Source: an uncultured Prevotellaceae bacterium | Lineage (GTDB): Bacteria > Bacteroidota > Bacteroidia > Bacteroidales > Bacteroidaceae | Direction of reading: 5' to 3' | Length of the DNA stretch: 64,000 nucleotides | NCBI GenBank assembly: GCA_902778255.1 | Contig: CACYXD010000010.1 | Coordinates: 1-64,000, forward strand | Shown: one piece after another, positions 22,497 through 32,934 of the stretch | How positions within the stretch are numbered: the stretch's first letter is position 1 | How the letters are laid out: the number at the start of each line of letters is the position of its first letter | Position numbers and translations under genes: made by a program | The notes under the pieces: generated by a model | Told to the model about the DNA's origin: nothing | Databases searched by the model: none | What the model saw: the letters and a program-made list of their open reading frames with translations, nothing else

Positions 22497-25439
22497 ATGA
22501 ACGACCTATTTAATGGTATGGTAAGACGAGCCCTGATGGGAGGCTTCTCACTGGCCATCATCTATGGGGGCTTCACTGCATGTACTGATGACTACGACCT
22601 GGACGATGAGGGCAACTACCCCTCATGGATGGGCGGCAGCATCTATCAGACGCTGAAAGACCCTAGTTCACTGCAAAGTTCTGGTCGCCAGATGCTCACA
22701 GGCACGTTTAACAATTACCTGCGACTGATTGACGACCTGGGCGAGACAGAGACGATGAACAAGACTGGTTCACGTACTATTTTCCCCGCCAACGACGAGG
22801 CCTTCGCACGTTTCTTCGCTGACAACGCGTGGGGCGTAAGCAGCTATGAAGATCTGACACGCACACAAAAGCGCCAGCTGCTCTACACTTCGATGCTTGA
22901 GAATGCGCTATTGGTCGAGATGCTGTCAAACGTCAGCCGCGATGCTACTAGCGTGACACAAGGACAGGCCATCAAGCACAGCACGGCAGCCAATGTGATT
23001 GATGCCATCACATTCCTTCAGAAGAAAGAAGAGATGCCTGCCAACAACTCTTTCTGGGAGAAGTACTATGATAAGGGTATCCACATCGTCTCTGACGCGA
23101 CGACATCCAACATGATTCATTTCACCAAGGAGTATCTGCTCAACAATGGTATTACCATAGTGGGCGAGGACGGCAAGCCCAGCGACTTTGAGGTACTAAC
23201 TGGTTCACCCTTCGACGACAGTCAGAACACGGCATATATCTTCCGCAATAAGATCATCAGCCCTGACATCACCTGTAAGAACGGCTATATCCATCAGATG
23301 CAGGATGTAGTGGTGCCTCCAGGAAATATGGCTGAGATCATCCACAACAGCGGCGAGAGCAACCTGTTCAGCCGTATGCTGGAACGATTCAGCATCCCCT
23401 ATTTGGATCAGACTGTGACCAAGAACTACAACGACTATGCCGTGGTCTATGGCGAGGCAACCATCGACAGCATCTTCGAGAAACGCTATGTCAGCGAGCG
23501 CTCACATGGTGGTATCCTGAATAAAGCGCCCACCGACAACCCTGGTGCCATCAATGCCACGCTGACCTATGATCCAGGATGGAACAACTATAATGACGGC
23601 ACAACGGGCTCGGACATCGCGAACATGGCAACCATGTTCGTACCTACCGACAAGGCACTTAGTGCGTTCTTCCTACCAGGCGGACAGGGCGAGTTCCTCA
23701 TCACACAGTTCGGCAAATTGCCTAACACTGAGGAAAACCTGGCCCAGAACATTGACTCCATCCCCATGGACAATATCAGCGCGATAATCAACAACCTGAT
23801 GCAGCCCTCGTTCAAAGGATCGGTACCTTCGAAGTTCAACAACGTGATGGACGAAGCCATGGATCCCATGGGACTCTCACTTGACGTCCTGAATAAAAAT
23901 AGTGACAACACCTACGACGTGAAGATTGCCAACAATGGTGCCGTCTATATGCTGAACACCATGTTCGCCCCACCCTCACTGATCTGTGTGGCTGCGCCTG
24001 TGAAACTGAGCGACGATATGCGAGTAATGCGTGAGGCCGTCTATGATGGCGATGCACATAAAGACCTGGCACTGAACCAGAACTTCTATGTCTACCTGCT
24101 GGCCATGAGTGCCAACTATGCCTTCTTCATCCCCACCGACGCTGCCTTTGAGCAGTATTACATCGACCCGATGTATCTGAACGAAGACCAGCCACGTGCC
24201 CTGAAGTTCACGCCTCTGGGCAAATCGCCGTACATTCAATGCGAGGCTTACAAATACGATCCGACAACAGGCGACATTGGTGAGCTGATTGGCGAGGTAA
24301 AGAAAGCGGAATTCCAATCACTGCTGGTCGATATCCTGAACTACCACACCGTGGTATTGGGTCATGGCGAGACAATGGGGACGCGCAAATACTACAAGAC
24401 CAAACATGGCGGCACTATCAGTATTGATTTCGCCACCGACAGTCTGGCAATGGCCGGACAGCAGGTCAACTATAATATGAACGGCTATATCCCACGCCCC
24501 GCATCCAAGATTACCAAGACCTTTAATCAGGCTAACGGTAAGTCGTATGCCATCGACCACGTCATCCAGGCTCCTTTCGAGTCAGTATATCATGTGCTGA
24601 AGAATACCGAAAGTAATGGTTCGAAGAGCTTTTCTGAGTTCTTTGACCTGTGTACCAACCGCGACATGGACGATATCCTGCGTTTTGCCAGTGACAAGAT
24701 GACACAGACCAATAGTAGCGGCAACATGAACTCCATGGCTTACCACCCCTTCATCAATGGTGGTGTGGACATGAACGTCAACTATTTTAAGTCCTATAAC
24801 TACACGGTCTATGCCCCCGACAACACTGCCATGAACGAGGCCTACAGTCTGGGACTGCCACGCTGGAGCGACATTAAAGTGCTCTACGACACGTATAACG
24901 ACACCCTGCAGGCTATCAACGCTGGTGCAGAGACCACCGATGCCTTCAAAGCCGAACTGCAGGCAGCTCGCGATAAGGCGCTAGCCATGGCGGAAGAGAT
25001 TAACGACTTTGTACGTTATCACTTCCAAGACAACTCTGTCTATGCAGATGTTACCGTCGATGGCGGTGACTATCCTACTGCCAGTTCCGACACGCTGGGT
25101 CTTAGTCAGACACTGCACATCAGCGGCGGTGGCGGTACATTTACCATCAAAGACCGCCGCGGACAGACTATCAGCGTCAATGCCAACGATGACACGAAAC
25201 TGGTGAACAAGATGACACGCGACTATGTGTTCAACACGACCACTGATGACAAGAATGTCAAGACCAAGAAGTTGAGCACCTCGTCATTTGCTGCCATCCA
25301 TCAAATCAGTCATCCGCTGAACGCTCATGCCAACGGCCGTTATGACTCGATGTGGACTGGTGCCGGAGCCCGTAAGCGGCTAGCCAACTATCGCCGCCTG
25401 TGGGAGACGACCCTATATAAACGCTATCAAGGAAATTAA
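22497..25439 (+). CDS. FAS1 (fasciclin)-domain surface lipoprotein
   Basis: A lipoprotein of 980 residues from ATG 22497. Its signal sequence ends in GGFTAC with the Cys lipidated, followed by Asp-rich TDDYDLDDEG, which fits surface-exported Bacteroidetes lipoproteins. FAS1-like blocks recur: RTIFPANDEAFARFF with GYIHQMQDVVVPP, FVPTDKALSAFF, FFIPTDAAFEQYY and YTVYAPDNTAMNEAY, so at least three or four FAS1 modules. I rejected the upstream start at 22428, because ATG 22497 places a normal lipoprotein signal at the N-terminus. It opens the plus-strand SusCD run. I find no clear promoter between the terminator and this gene. Confidence 0.75.
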   Translation: MNDLFNGMVRRALMGGFSLAIIYGGFTACTDDYDLDDEGNYPSWMGGSIYQTLKDPSSLQSSGRQMLTGTFNNYLRLIDDLGETETMNKTGSRTIFPANDEAFARFFADNAWGVSSYEDLTRTQKRQLLYTSMLENALLVEMLSNVSRDATSVTQGQAIKHSTAANVIDAITFLQKKEEMPANNSFWEKYYDKGIHIVSDATTSNMIHFTKEYLLNNGITIVGEDGKPSDFEVLTGSPFDDSQNTAYIFRNKIISPDITCKNGYIHQMQDVVVPPGNMAEIIHNSGESNLFSRMLERFSIPYLDQTVTKNYNDYAVVYGEATIDSIFEKRYVSERSHGGILNKAPTDNPGAINATLTYDPGWNNYNDGTTGSDIANMATMFVPTDKALSAFFLPGGQGEFLITQFGKLPNTEENLAQNIDSIPMDNISAIINNLMQPSFKGSVPSKFNNVMDEAMDPMGLSLDVLNKNSDNTYDVKIANNGAVYMLNTMFAPPSLICVAAPVKLSDDMRVMREAVYDGDAHKDLALNQNFYVYLLAMSANYAFFIPTDAAFEQYYIDPMYLNEDQPRALKFTPLGKSPYIQCEAYKYDPTTGDIGELIGEVKKAEFQSLLVDILNYHTVVLGHGETMGTRKYYKTKHGGTISIDFATDSLAMAGQQVNYNMNGYIPRPASKITKTFNQANGKSYAIDHVIQAPFESVYHVLKNTESNGSKSFSEFFDLCTNRDMDDILRFASDKMTQTNSSGNMNSMAYHPFINGGVDMNVNYFKSYNYTVYAPDNTAMNEAYSLGLPRWSDIKVLYDTYNDTLQAINAGAETTDAFKAELQAARDKALAMAEEINDFVRYHFQDNSVYADVTVDGGDYPTASSDTLGLSQTLHISGGGGTFTIKDRRGQTISVNANDDTKLVNKMTRDYVFNTTTDDKNVKTKKLSTSSFAAIHQISHPLNAHANGRYDSMWTGAGARKRLANYRRLWETTLYKRYQGN

Positions 25440-25472
25440 AGAATCATCAACATTAAAAAGACAGCAAGGATT

Positions 25473-28400
25473 ATGAAACGACTGATAATTTTAATATTTG
25501 CATTTTTTAATTTCTGCATCATCTCCCTAGCACAGGAGGTACGCATCTCCGGTACCGTTAGCGATGCGTTCGGGCCTGTCATGATGTGTAACGTCGTAGA
25601 GGTTGACGGCAACAACCGTAACATCTCCTACACACAAACGGATATGAACGGTAACTTCTCGATGACCGTCAAAAATGCAAAGAATAAGTTGAAGATATCG
25701 TACGTAGGCTACAAGACACAGATACTGCCTATCGGCACGAAGACTCGATTCGTCATCACGATGAAAGACGAGACCACCCTGAAAGAGGTACAGGTCGTAG
25801 CCAAGAAAAAGTTCAACAACGGTGGTCTGGCCATCCCTCAGCGCGAGGTATCCGTTGCAGCTCAGACATTCAACATGAGCGAGGTGGAAGGTCTGGCCTT
25901 CACCTCGGCCGACGAGGCCCTGCAGGGACAGATTGCCGGTTTGGACATCGTAGCCGTTTCTGGTAACCTGGGATCTGGTACATCGATGCGTCTGCGTGGC
26001 GTTACCTCCATCAACGGCTCGGCAGAACCTCTGATTGTGGTCGATGGTAATATCTTCGACAACCCCGACGAGAACTTCGATTTCCAGAATGCCAACGAAG
26101 AGACGTATGCCTCGCTGCTATCTGTCAACCCCTCGGATATCGAGGATATTCAGGTATTGAAAGATGCTGCAGCCACGGCTGTATGGGGTTCTCGCGGTGC
26201 CAACGGTGTAATCCAGATCCGCACCAAGCGTGGCGCACGCGGCGACACCAAGGTAGACTACTCCCTGCGCGTGCAGGCCAGCTGGCAGCCTAAGGGTTAC
26301 AACCTGCTCAATGGTGACGACTATACCATGATGCTTAAAGAGATGTATTATAACCCCGCCCAGAATCCCATGGCCACTAAAAACATCAATGAGATCAAGT
26401 ATGACAACCGTTGGCCAGAGTACGAGAACTGGAACAACAATACCGATTGGGTGGACGAGGTGACTCAGACAGGCATCAGCCAGTACCACTTCCTCACCAT
26501 CACTGGTGGTGGTGAGAAGGCTAACTTCCGTGTGTCGGCAGGTTACGACCACCAGAACGGTACCATCATCAAACAGCGACTGGACCGCTTCACCACGAAA
26601 CTGGCACTCGACTATTTCGTGAGCGATCGTATCACCTTCCGCACCACATTCCCGCTGACCTATACGGCCAACAAGCGTAACTACGATGACAACATTCTGG
26701 GACGCGCCCAAAAGACGGCACCAAACATGAGCGTGTATCGTCAGGATGCCAATGGCAACAACACCGATGAGTATTACATCATGCTGCCCAACCCCACAGA
26801 GTCACAATGGGAAGGTGGCAATTTCTCCAGCGACCGCGAGGCAGGCTCATACTACCCCGGCACGTCGTCAGCACAACTATCCGACATCCGTAACTGGGGC
26901 AATCCTGTAGCCATTGCCAACCTGGCCTGGCGCAAGGAGAACACCTACCGCATCTCGCCAGAGTTCCGACTGGACTATTATCTGATGAGTAAGGATGACG
27001 AGCACACCCAGCTGAACTACTCGGGATTGGTCTATATGGACATCTTCTCTAAGAGTGAACCGAAATATCTGCCCGGTTCACTGGCTACTAAGGGATGGAC
27101 TGACAGCGACTACAACCGCAACACACAATACGACTATAACTCACTGGCGTTTACTACCCGTCATACGCTGACCTTCACCCCGCATTTCAAGGATGAAGAC
27201 TGGTTTGCCACGATGATGGGGCGCTGGGAGATGACCTCAGGCAATGACAATAGCCAGACCGTGGTCAATAAGAACACGCCCAACGGCACAACATCACCCA
27301 CCGTCGATGCCAACATCGTGAGCATGAGCACCGGCAACGGCCAGTGGCGCTCCATGTCAATGGTCTATAGCGGTCACTTCTCTTACAAGTCACGCTACGT
27401 GCTTGACTTCTCATTGCGTGCCGACGGTACCACGAAATTCGGTGACGACAAGAAATGGGGCTGGTTCCCTGGTTTGTCGGCCAAGTGGATTATTGGCGAC
27501 GAGCCATTCATGAAATGGGCACGCCCCGTGCTCTCAATGCTTGCATTCCGCCCCACATGGGGTATCGTGGGTCAGCAGCCTGGCTCGCAATACCTGCAGT
27601 ATTCGAAATACAACTCCTCGGGTATGTATGGTGCGCTGAACAACAAGCGCAGCGTGACCTACCTCGAGGGTCTGCAGCTCAACAAGCTGCAGTGGGAGCG
27701 CACCACACAGTATAACTTGGGTGCCGATATTGGTTTCTTGGATGACCGTATCACAGCTGATTTCAACTACTATTACAAGCGCACAAAGGATCTGCTGATG
27801 CAGAACGTTGGTATACCTACCACCTCTGGTTTCAGTTCACTCCCCTGGTCTAACGTAGGTGAGATGACCAACAAGGGTTGGGAGTTCAATATGAACCTGA
27901 ACAAAATCGTCAAGATTGGTAAGTTTAGCCTGAGCGCCAACTTCAATATCTCACAGAACTTCAACGAGATTGTGGATATGGAGTCGAGCGTGCTGGAGAG
28001 TATCAACAAAGACTGGGATGCCAGCAAGATCGATGAATATCTGAACCGCATACAGATTGGCAACCCGCTGGGCTCTATCTACGGTCTGCGCTACAAGGGG
28101 GTATATCAGTACACCTACGAGTACCTTACCAACCAGTGTACGAGCGATGGACGATGGATTAACGATCGTAGCGTGAGTTTCGAGGACTATGTGCGCCAGT
28201 TTATCAAAGACGGAAACACCGCACCTATCGCACTCGACAAGAACGGCAACCCGATGTTTGATGCTAAGGGACAGCCCATCCGTCAGGTATATAACTTCTC
28301 TGACGGCTCATCAACCTATGAGTTCCAGGGCGGTGATGCCTTCTATGAAGACGTGAACCATGATGGTCAGATCAATGCCCTCGATATTGTTTACTTAGGC

Positions 28401-28898
28401 AACTCGAACCCGCACTTCAACGGTGGTTTCGGCTTTAACCTGCAATATGGCGACTGGTCACTGAAAACCAGTTTCAACTATCGTGAAGGCATCAAGATTG
28501 TGAATTCTGCCAAGATGAATCTGGAGAAGATGTACAACGCCTATAACCAAAGTTCTGCTGTTAACTGGCGTTGGCGTAAGAATGGCGACGTGACCATCAT
28601 CCCACGCGCCATGTACGACAAGGGCTACAACTTCCTGGGTAGTGACCGTTACGTCGAGGATGCCTCGTTTATCCGCATGAGCTACATCCAGCTGTCTTAT
28701 AATTTCAACAAGAAGATGCTGAAAACGTTGGGCCTGCGCCGTCTGACCACCAGCCTGTCTGGCCAGAACCTGTTCTGCTGGAGCAAATACAGCGGTACCG
28801 ATCCTGAGCATTCTCCTGGTGCATGGGGTATTGCCTATGACAGTTCTCAGACGCCTCGCAGCAAGTCTGTGACACTGAATATCCAAGTGGGATTCTAA
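25473..28898 (+). CDS. SusC/RagA-family TonB-dependent outer-membrane transporter 1
   Basis: A 1141-residue TonB-dependent transporter with a signal peptide ending near SLAQ. A carboxypeptidase-regulatory-like domain (about residues 25-100, ISGTVSDAFGPVMM and ISYVGYKTQILP) is followed by the plug, with GLDIVAVSGNLGSGTSMRLRG, PLIVVDGNIFD, IEDIQVLKDAAATAVWGSRG and ANGVIQIRTKRG. The rest is a 22-stranded barrel ending in SVTLNIQVGF with a terminal Phe. It would import a glycan captured by its SusD partner, encoded 87 bp downstream. A copy of the CCCTCC/GGAGGGG element starts 3 bp after the stop. Confidence 0.9.
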   Translation: MKRLIILIFAFFNFCIISLAQEVRISGTVSDAFGPVMMCNVVEVDGNNRNISYTQTDMNGNFSMTVKNAKNKLKISYVGYKTQILPIGTKTRFVITMKDETTLKEVQVVAKKKFNNGGLAIPQREVSVAAQTFNMSEVEGLAFTSADEALQGQIAGLDIVAVSGNLGSGTSMRLRGVTSINGSAEPLIVVDGNIFDNPDENFDFQNANEETYASLLSVNPSDIEDIQVLKDAAATAVWGSRGANGVIQIRTKRGARGDTKVDYSLRVQASWQPKGYNLLNGDDYTMMLKEMYYNPAQNPMATKNINEIKYDNRWPEYENWNNNTDWVDEVTQTGISQYHFLTITGGGEKANFRVSAGYDHQNGTIIKQRLDRFTTKLALDYFVSDRITFRTTFPLTYTANKRNYDDNILGRAQKTAPNMSVYRQDANGNNTDEYYIMLPNPTESQWEGGNFSSDREAGSYYPGTSSAQLSDIRNWGNPVAIANLAWRKENTYRISPEFRLDYYLMSKDDEHTQLNYSGLVYMDIFSKSEPKYLPGSLATKGWTDSDYNRNTQYDYNSLAFTTRHTLTFTPHFKDEDWFATMMGRWEMTSGNDNSQTVVNKNTPNGTTSPTVDANIVSMSTGNGQWRSMSMVYSGHFSYKSRYVLDFSLRADGTTKFGDDKKWGWFPGLSAKWIIGDEPFMKWARPVLSMLAFRPTWGIVGQQPGSQYLQYSKYNSSGMYGALNNKRSVTYLEGLQLNKLQWERTTQYNLGADIGFLDDRITADFNYYYKRTKDLLMQNVGIPTTSGFSSLPWSNVGEMTNKGWEFNMNLNKIVKIGKFSLSANFNISQNFNEIVDMESSVLESINKDWDASKIDEYLNRIQIGNPLGSIYGLRYKGVYQYTYEYLTNQCTSDGRWINDRSVSFEDYVRQFIKDGNTAPIALDKNGNPMFDAKGQPIRQVYNFSDGSSTYEFQGGDAFYEDVNHDGQINALDIVYLGNSNPHFNGGFGFNLQYGDWSLKTSFNYREGIKIVNSAKMNLEKMYNAYNQSSAVNWRWRKNGDVTIIPRAMYDKGYNFLGSDRYVEDASFIRMSYIQLSYNFNKKMLKTLGLRRLTTSLSGQNLFCWSKYSGTDPEHSPGAWGIAYDSSQTPRSKSVTLNIQVGF

Positions 28899-28900
28899 GA

Positions 28901-28939
28901 GACCCTCCCCCAACCCCTCCCTGTGAGGGATGGGAGTGG
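28901..28939 (+). repeat. CCCTCC/GGAGGG element (forward) after susC 1
   Basis: Begins gaccctcccccaac and ends gatgggagtgg. Same family as 11691-11727. Its inverted partner lies at 29041-29080. Confidence 0.85.
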
Positions 28940-28985
28940 ATAGAGAAAAACGATAAATATTATTACACTTAATCAGTAATTGATT

Positions 28986-30764
28986 ATGAAGAATTATATT
29001 ATAAATAAGACAAGAGAATTCCTTCGATTCATGGTCTATATACTCCTCCCACTCATAGGGGGAGGCTGGGTGGGGGTCTCTTGCAACGACTTCCTGACCA
29101 TCTACCCCACTGACCGCATCGTGGCTGAGGATTTCTGGAAAACAAAATCAGATGTTGAACAGATGGTGGACGGCACTTACCAAAGTATGTTGTCCTACGA
29201 CATACAGGAACGTGCCATCATCTGGGGAGCTTTCCGTTCCGACGAACTTATCAAATATTCGGCATACAGCGATAATACGCTCGACAATATTGAGGGTGTT
29301 AACCTGTTGCCCACCATGAAATATTGCAACTGGTCGGCCTTTTACAAGGTCATCAACAACTGTAATATCGTGCTCAATCATGCTCCTGGCGTGATGGCTG
29401 AAGATCCTGAGTTCACCGAGGGTGACTATCAGGTAGTGAAGGCTCAGATGCTAGCCCTGCGCAGCCTGTGCTATTTCTATCTGGTACGTACATTCCGTGA
29501 TGTGCCGTATAGCGTCAAGGCCGTAGAGGACGACAGTCAGATAGAGTTGCTACCGCAACTGTCTCCTGGTGAGGTGCTGCAACACTGTTTGGACGACCTG
29601 GCTGCTGCCGAGCCATATATCATGCGTACCGGTGCCTATGGCGACTGGCGCGACAAGGGTTACTTCACCCGCGATGCCGTCCATGCCCTGATGGCCGATA
29701 TCTATCTGTGGCGTGCTGCCATGACCCACAACAAGAGCGACTACAAGCAGGTCATCGGCCTGGTTGACAAGGTGGTGGCTGCCAAGGATCAGTATTATGT
29801 TGAGAATTATACCAAGTCGGTGACAGGCGAGGAAGACGACAGTCTGCATCTGTATGAGGCCGCCGAGGCGTTCAACATGATTTTCAACAATAATAACATG
29901 AACTCCCACGAGAGTATTCTTGAGTGGCAGTACAACGGTCAAAACAACTCTAATAAAGCACTGGAGAACTATTACTACCAGTCGGGCAATGAGGACAATT
30001 ACAAGTCAACGAGTATCGTGATGGCCTCATCACTCTTTGCTACACCAAAGAAAGATGGTACACAGATCTACATCTCTACCAACGACTATCGCTTCTGGAA
30101 CAACGTCTATGGTGCCAACAGCGATGAAGCGGAGCAGTTGAGTATCCGCAAGATGGTTGACGCATCCGGAAACACCGTATCGCCTATACTTGGCACTGGT
30201 GCAACCAAGAGCAACAGCCGCCAGTTTAAGGAGTTCCGCCAGAACTGGATTGTCTATCGGTTCACCGACCTGCTGCTGATGAAAGCTGAGGCACTGGTAG
30301 AGACGGCAGCCGACAGCACTGACGCAGTCACTCTGCAGAAGGCCTTTGACCTGGTAAAGGCCGTCAACGACCGCTCGATGACAAAGAATGCCGGTGACAA
30401 ACTGGTCTTTACCGACTACGGCACTATGGCAAGCATGGAACAGCTGGTGCTCGACGAGCGTGAACGTGAGCTCTGCTTCGAAGGCAAGCGCTGGTTCGAC
30501 TTGATGCGCTACAGCTATCGCCACATGACTGGTGTGAACATCAACCAGCGATTGGCCGACACCGATGCATGGCCCGCTCTCTATAATCCCATGCTGAAAC
30601 TCATTGCCAGGAAGTACAGTGGCGGTGGCGGTGAGGCTGTGACCTATAAGATGAAGAATGAGACCCAGCTCTATTGGCTTATCCGCGAAGGGGAACTGAA
30701 AGTCAACAGTCTGCTCAAGCAGAACCCCGGCTATCAGATAGTGGAAACTATTAGCAAGAACTAA
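28986..30764 (+). CDS. SusD/RagB-family glycan-binding lipoprotein 1
   Basis: A 592-residue surface lipoprotein partner of the upstream SusC. SusD features include NDFLTIYPTDRIVAEDFW, YKVINNCNIVLNH, LRSLCYFYLVRTF, RDAVHALMADIYLWRA and the C-terminal ERERELCFEGKRWFDLMRY. The lipobox Cys lies in WVGVSC. This signal peptide (ILLPLIGGGWVGVSC) is encoded by an inverted copy of the CCCTCC/GGAGGG element at 29041-29080, and the position -3 Gly is unusual. I chose ATG 28986, the first ATG after a short A/T-rich gap. ATG 29031 would give a shorter but still hydrophobic leader. Confidence 0.88.
   Translation: MKNYIINKTREFLRFMVYILLPLIGGGWVGVSCNDFLTIYPTDRIVAEDFWKTKSDVEQMVDGTYQSMLSYDIQERAIIWGAFRSDELIKYSAYSDNTLDNIEGVNLLPTMKYCNWSAFYKVINNCNIVLNHAPGVMAEDPEFTEGDYQVVKAQMLALRSLCYFYLVRTFRDVPYSVKAVEDDSQIELLPQLSPGEVLQHCLDDLAAAEPYIMRTGAYGDWRDKGYFTRDAVHALMADIYLWRAAMTHNKSDYKQVIGLVDKVVAAKDQYYVENYTKSVTGEEDDSLHLYEAAEAFNMIFNNNNMNSHESILEWQYNGQNNSNKALENYYYQSGNEDNYKSTSIVMASSLFATPKKDGTQIYISTNDYRFWNNVYGANSDEAEQLSIRKMVDASGNTVSPILGTGATKSNSRQFKEFRQNWIVYRFTDLLLMKAEALVETAADSTDAVTLQKAFDLVKAVNDRSMTKNAGDKLVFTDYGTMASMEQLVLDERERELCFEGKRWFDLMRYSYRHMTGVNINQRLADTDAWPALYNPMLKLIARKYSGGGGEAVTYKMKNETQLYWLIREGELKVNSLLKQNPGYQIVETISKN
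29041..29080 (-). repeat. CCCTCC/GGAGGG element (inverted) encoding the SusD 1 signal peptide
   Basis: Plus-strand sequence from tactcctcccactc to ggtgggggtctc. Translated as LLPLIGGGWVGVS directly before the lipobox Cys. It mirrors the copy at 28901-28939. Confidence 0.85.
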
Positions 30765-30781
30765 CCAATCCGTAAGAGTAT

Positions 30782-32908
30782 ATGAAACGTATAAGCATAT
30801 TTCTGTTCACTTGCATCAGCATCTTGAGCTTTAACGCCTGTAAGGAGGATATTGACGAGTCGAACCTGTACACATTTACGGGTGAAACCATCGAAGACTA
30901 TCTGGCCAACAGAAGCGACCGATTCAGTAGCTTCAACTACATTCTGTCGCGTATCGGCTACGACAATATCCTGTCGGCATACGGCACCTACACGTGCTTT
31001 GCACCCGACAACAACGCTATCAACGAATATATTGACAGTCTGTATAACGATGTGACTCAGGCCAACGACAATCCTCACAACGGCATGACGGCACCAGGTC
31101 TGGAAGGTCTGACCGACTCGCTGTGCAAAGACATCGCCCTGTTCCATCTGCTGAGCACCGAATGGCGAAGCATCGATATGAACGGTGAGAAGACCATCCC
31201 CACCCTACTGGGACGTGACATCAACACGGCGCTTGACTCGGTATCGGCTACCGTGGTGCTCAACCGCGAGGCACTTATTCGCACCGATGCCATGGATGTG
31301 GACTTGGAAAATGGTATCTTGCATGAGATCAGCCACGTCATCACACGATCCAACCGACTGGTATCCGGTGAACTGGCCGAGCTGCCTGGGTTCACCATTT
31401 TCACCGAGGCATTGGTACAAACAGGCCTTGCTGACTCATTGACCGACCAGGTGCGCTACGACTTCGACACACGCAATGATGCAGAAGGTCACTATGTGCC
31501 GGAAGAATGCAAGATGGGCTACACCATCTTTGCCGAGACCGACGAAGCTCTCCAGGCAAAAGGAATCAACTCTTTCGCAGAACTGGTTCAGTATGCCAAC
31601 AAACAATACGAAAAGTGTGCAGATGCCAAGAACCCCGACACCCGCGAGGGCTGGTACGACTACTACCGCAACCACAATATCAAGGTGAGTACGAGCAACG
31701 ACTATCGTAATCCCAACAATGCGCTGAGCATGTTTATGCGTTATCATATCGTGAAGTGCAAGGTAGCCTACGACAAGCTTGTCTATCATCACGACACAAA
31801 GATCTCGGGTTCCGACAACACCAACCCTAAGGCCACTCGTGTAGAATACTACGAGACGATGCTTCCCTACACATTGCTGAAGGTGACTGAGCGCTCTAAC
31901 AAACGCTATATCAACCGCTGGATCAGCAATGCCTCACTCACCAACAAGGTGGAACGACTGGGCACCGACAATCCCGATGCCATCAGCGATGTGAAGTTTG
32001 AGGGTATCGAGATATTGCGCGACAACAAACAAGCGCTCAATGGCTATATCCATCCTATCACCGATGTGCTCGTTTACAACTGGGACGTGCCCAACGGCGC
32101 ACTCAATGAGCGTATGCGCTTCGACTATGCCGCCCTCTTTGGCGAGATGATGTCCAACGGTTTCCGCCATGTTGATGGTAATGTGATCAAGTCATGGAAC
32201 GGTGGCAAGAGCGGTTCGCTTGGCGATGAGATCCGTATCACCGACGGTTTCTTCCAGAACCTGAGACAATACAGTCCTGAGACTACCAAACTGACCTACG
32301 GCCCCATGCAGACCAGCAGTTGGTATAACTACCAGAAAGACGAGTTCCGTGCACGTGGCACCTACGACTTCGCCATGCGTCTGCCGCCAGTGCCAGATGG
32401 CTCCTATGAGCTGCGCATCGGCTATACCGCCGAGAAGAAGCGCGGTATGCTACAGTTCTACCTTGGTACCTCATCGGAACTGACCGACATGAAGGCTCTT
32501 GACATTCCTCTGGATATGCGTGTGATGCCTGGTGATGGTGTCACGGCAGTTATCGGAGGTACAACGAAAACGGGAGAGCAAGCCCTTACCGAAGACATAC
32601 CCTGCGTCTATACAGGACAGGTGTATATCAACAACACCAGCGACAAAGGCGTGAAGAGCGATGCCAACATGCGCAATCTGGGCTATATGCGCGGACCGTT
32701 GGCCTACTCTGGCGAGAATGGCTATGCCCGCTATGCTACGAAAGACCTGCGCCGCATTCTGACGCGTGATATGTTTAAGCAAGGCGAATACTGGCTGCGC
32801 TTCAAGAGCGTGCTCAACAGCGAGGAGAGCGAGTTCCACATGGACTATATCGAGTTCTGCCCGGCCAACGTCTATAACAATGCCATCTATGCAGAAGATA
32901 TGTATTAA
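30782..32908 (+). CDS. FAS1-domain surface lipoprotein with C-terminal ligand-binding-like domain
   Basis: A 708-residue lipoprotein with lipobox LSFNAC at about residue 20, then acidic KEDIDE typical of surface export. FAS1 blocks include FSSFNYILSRIGYDNIL with TYTCFAPDNNAINEYI, and VDLENGILHEISHVI; a second FAS1-like block begins FTIFTEALVQTG. From about residue 500 the sequence (TYDFAMRLPPVPDGSYELRI, GYTAEKKRGMLQFYLGTS, EYWLRFKSV, EFHMDYIEFCP) looks like a beta-sandwich domain often attached to these lipoproteins. It follows susD 1 by 17 bp and precedes another FAS1 lipoprotein by 26 bp, so it is part of the same unit. A role as an accessory glycan-binding surface protein is inferred. Confidence 0.75.
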   Translation: MKRISIFLFTCISILSFNACKEDIDESNLYTFTGETIEDYLANRSDRFSSFNYILSRIGYDNILSAYGTYTCFAPDNNAINEYIDSLYNDVTQANDNPHNGMTAPGLEGLTDSLCKDIALFHLLSTEWRSIDMNGEKTIPTLLGRDINTALDSVSATVVLNREALIRTDAMDVDLENGILHEISHVITRSNRLVSGELAELPGFTIFTEALVQTGLADSLTDQVRYDFDTRNDAEGHYVPEECKMGYTIFAETDEALQAKGINSFAELVQYANKQYEKCADAKNPDTREGWYDYYRNHNIKVSTSNDYRNPNNALSMFMRYHIVKCKVAYDKLVYHHDTKISGSDNTNPKATRVEYYETMLPYTLLKVTERSNKRYINRWISNASLTNKVERLGTDNPDAISDVKFEGIEILRDNKQALNGYIHPITDVLVYNWDVPNGALNERMRFDYAALFGEMMSNGFRHVDGNVIKSWNGGKSGSLGDEIRITDGFFQNLRQYSPETTKLTYGPMQTSSWYNYQKDEFRARGTYDFAMRLPPVPDGSYELRIGYTAEKKRGMLQFYLGTSSELTDMKALDIPLDMRVMPGDGVTAVIGGTTKTGEQALTEDIPCVYTGQVYINNTSDKGVKSDANMRNLGYMRGPLAYSGENGYARYATKDLRRILTRDMFKQGEYWLRFKSVLNSEESEFHMDYIEFCPANVYNNAIYAEDMY

Positions 32909-32934
32909 GTCAACAATACTGAAAACATACAACT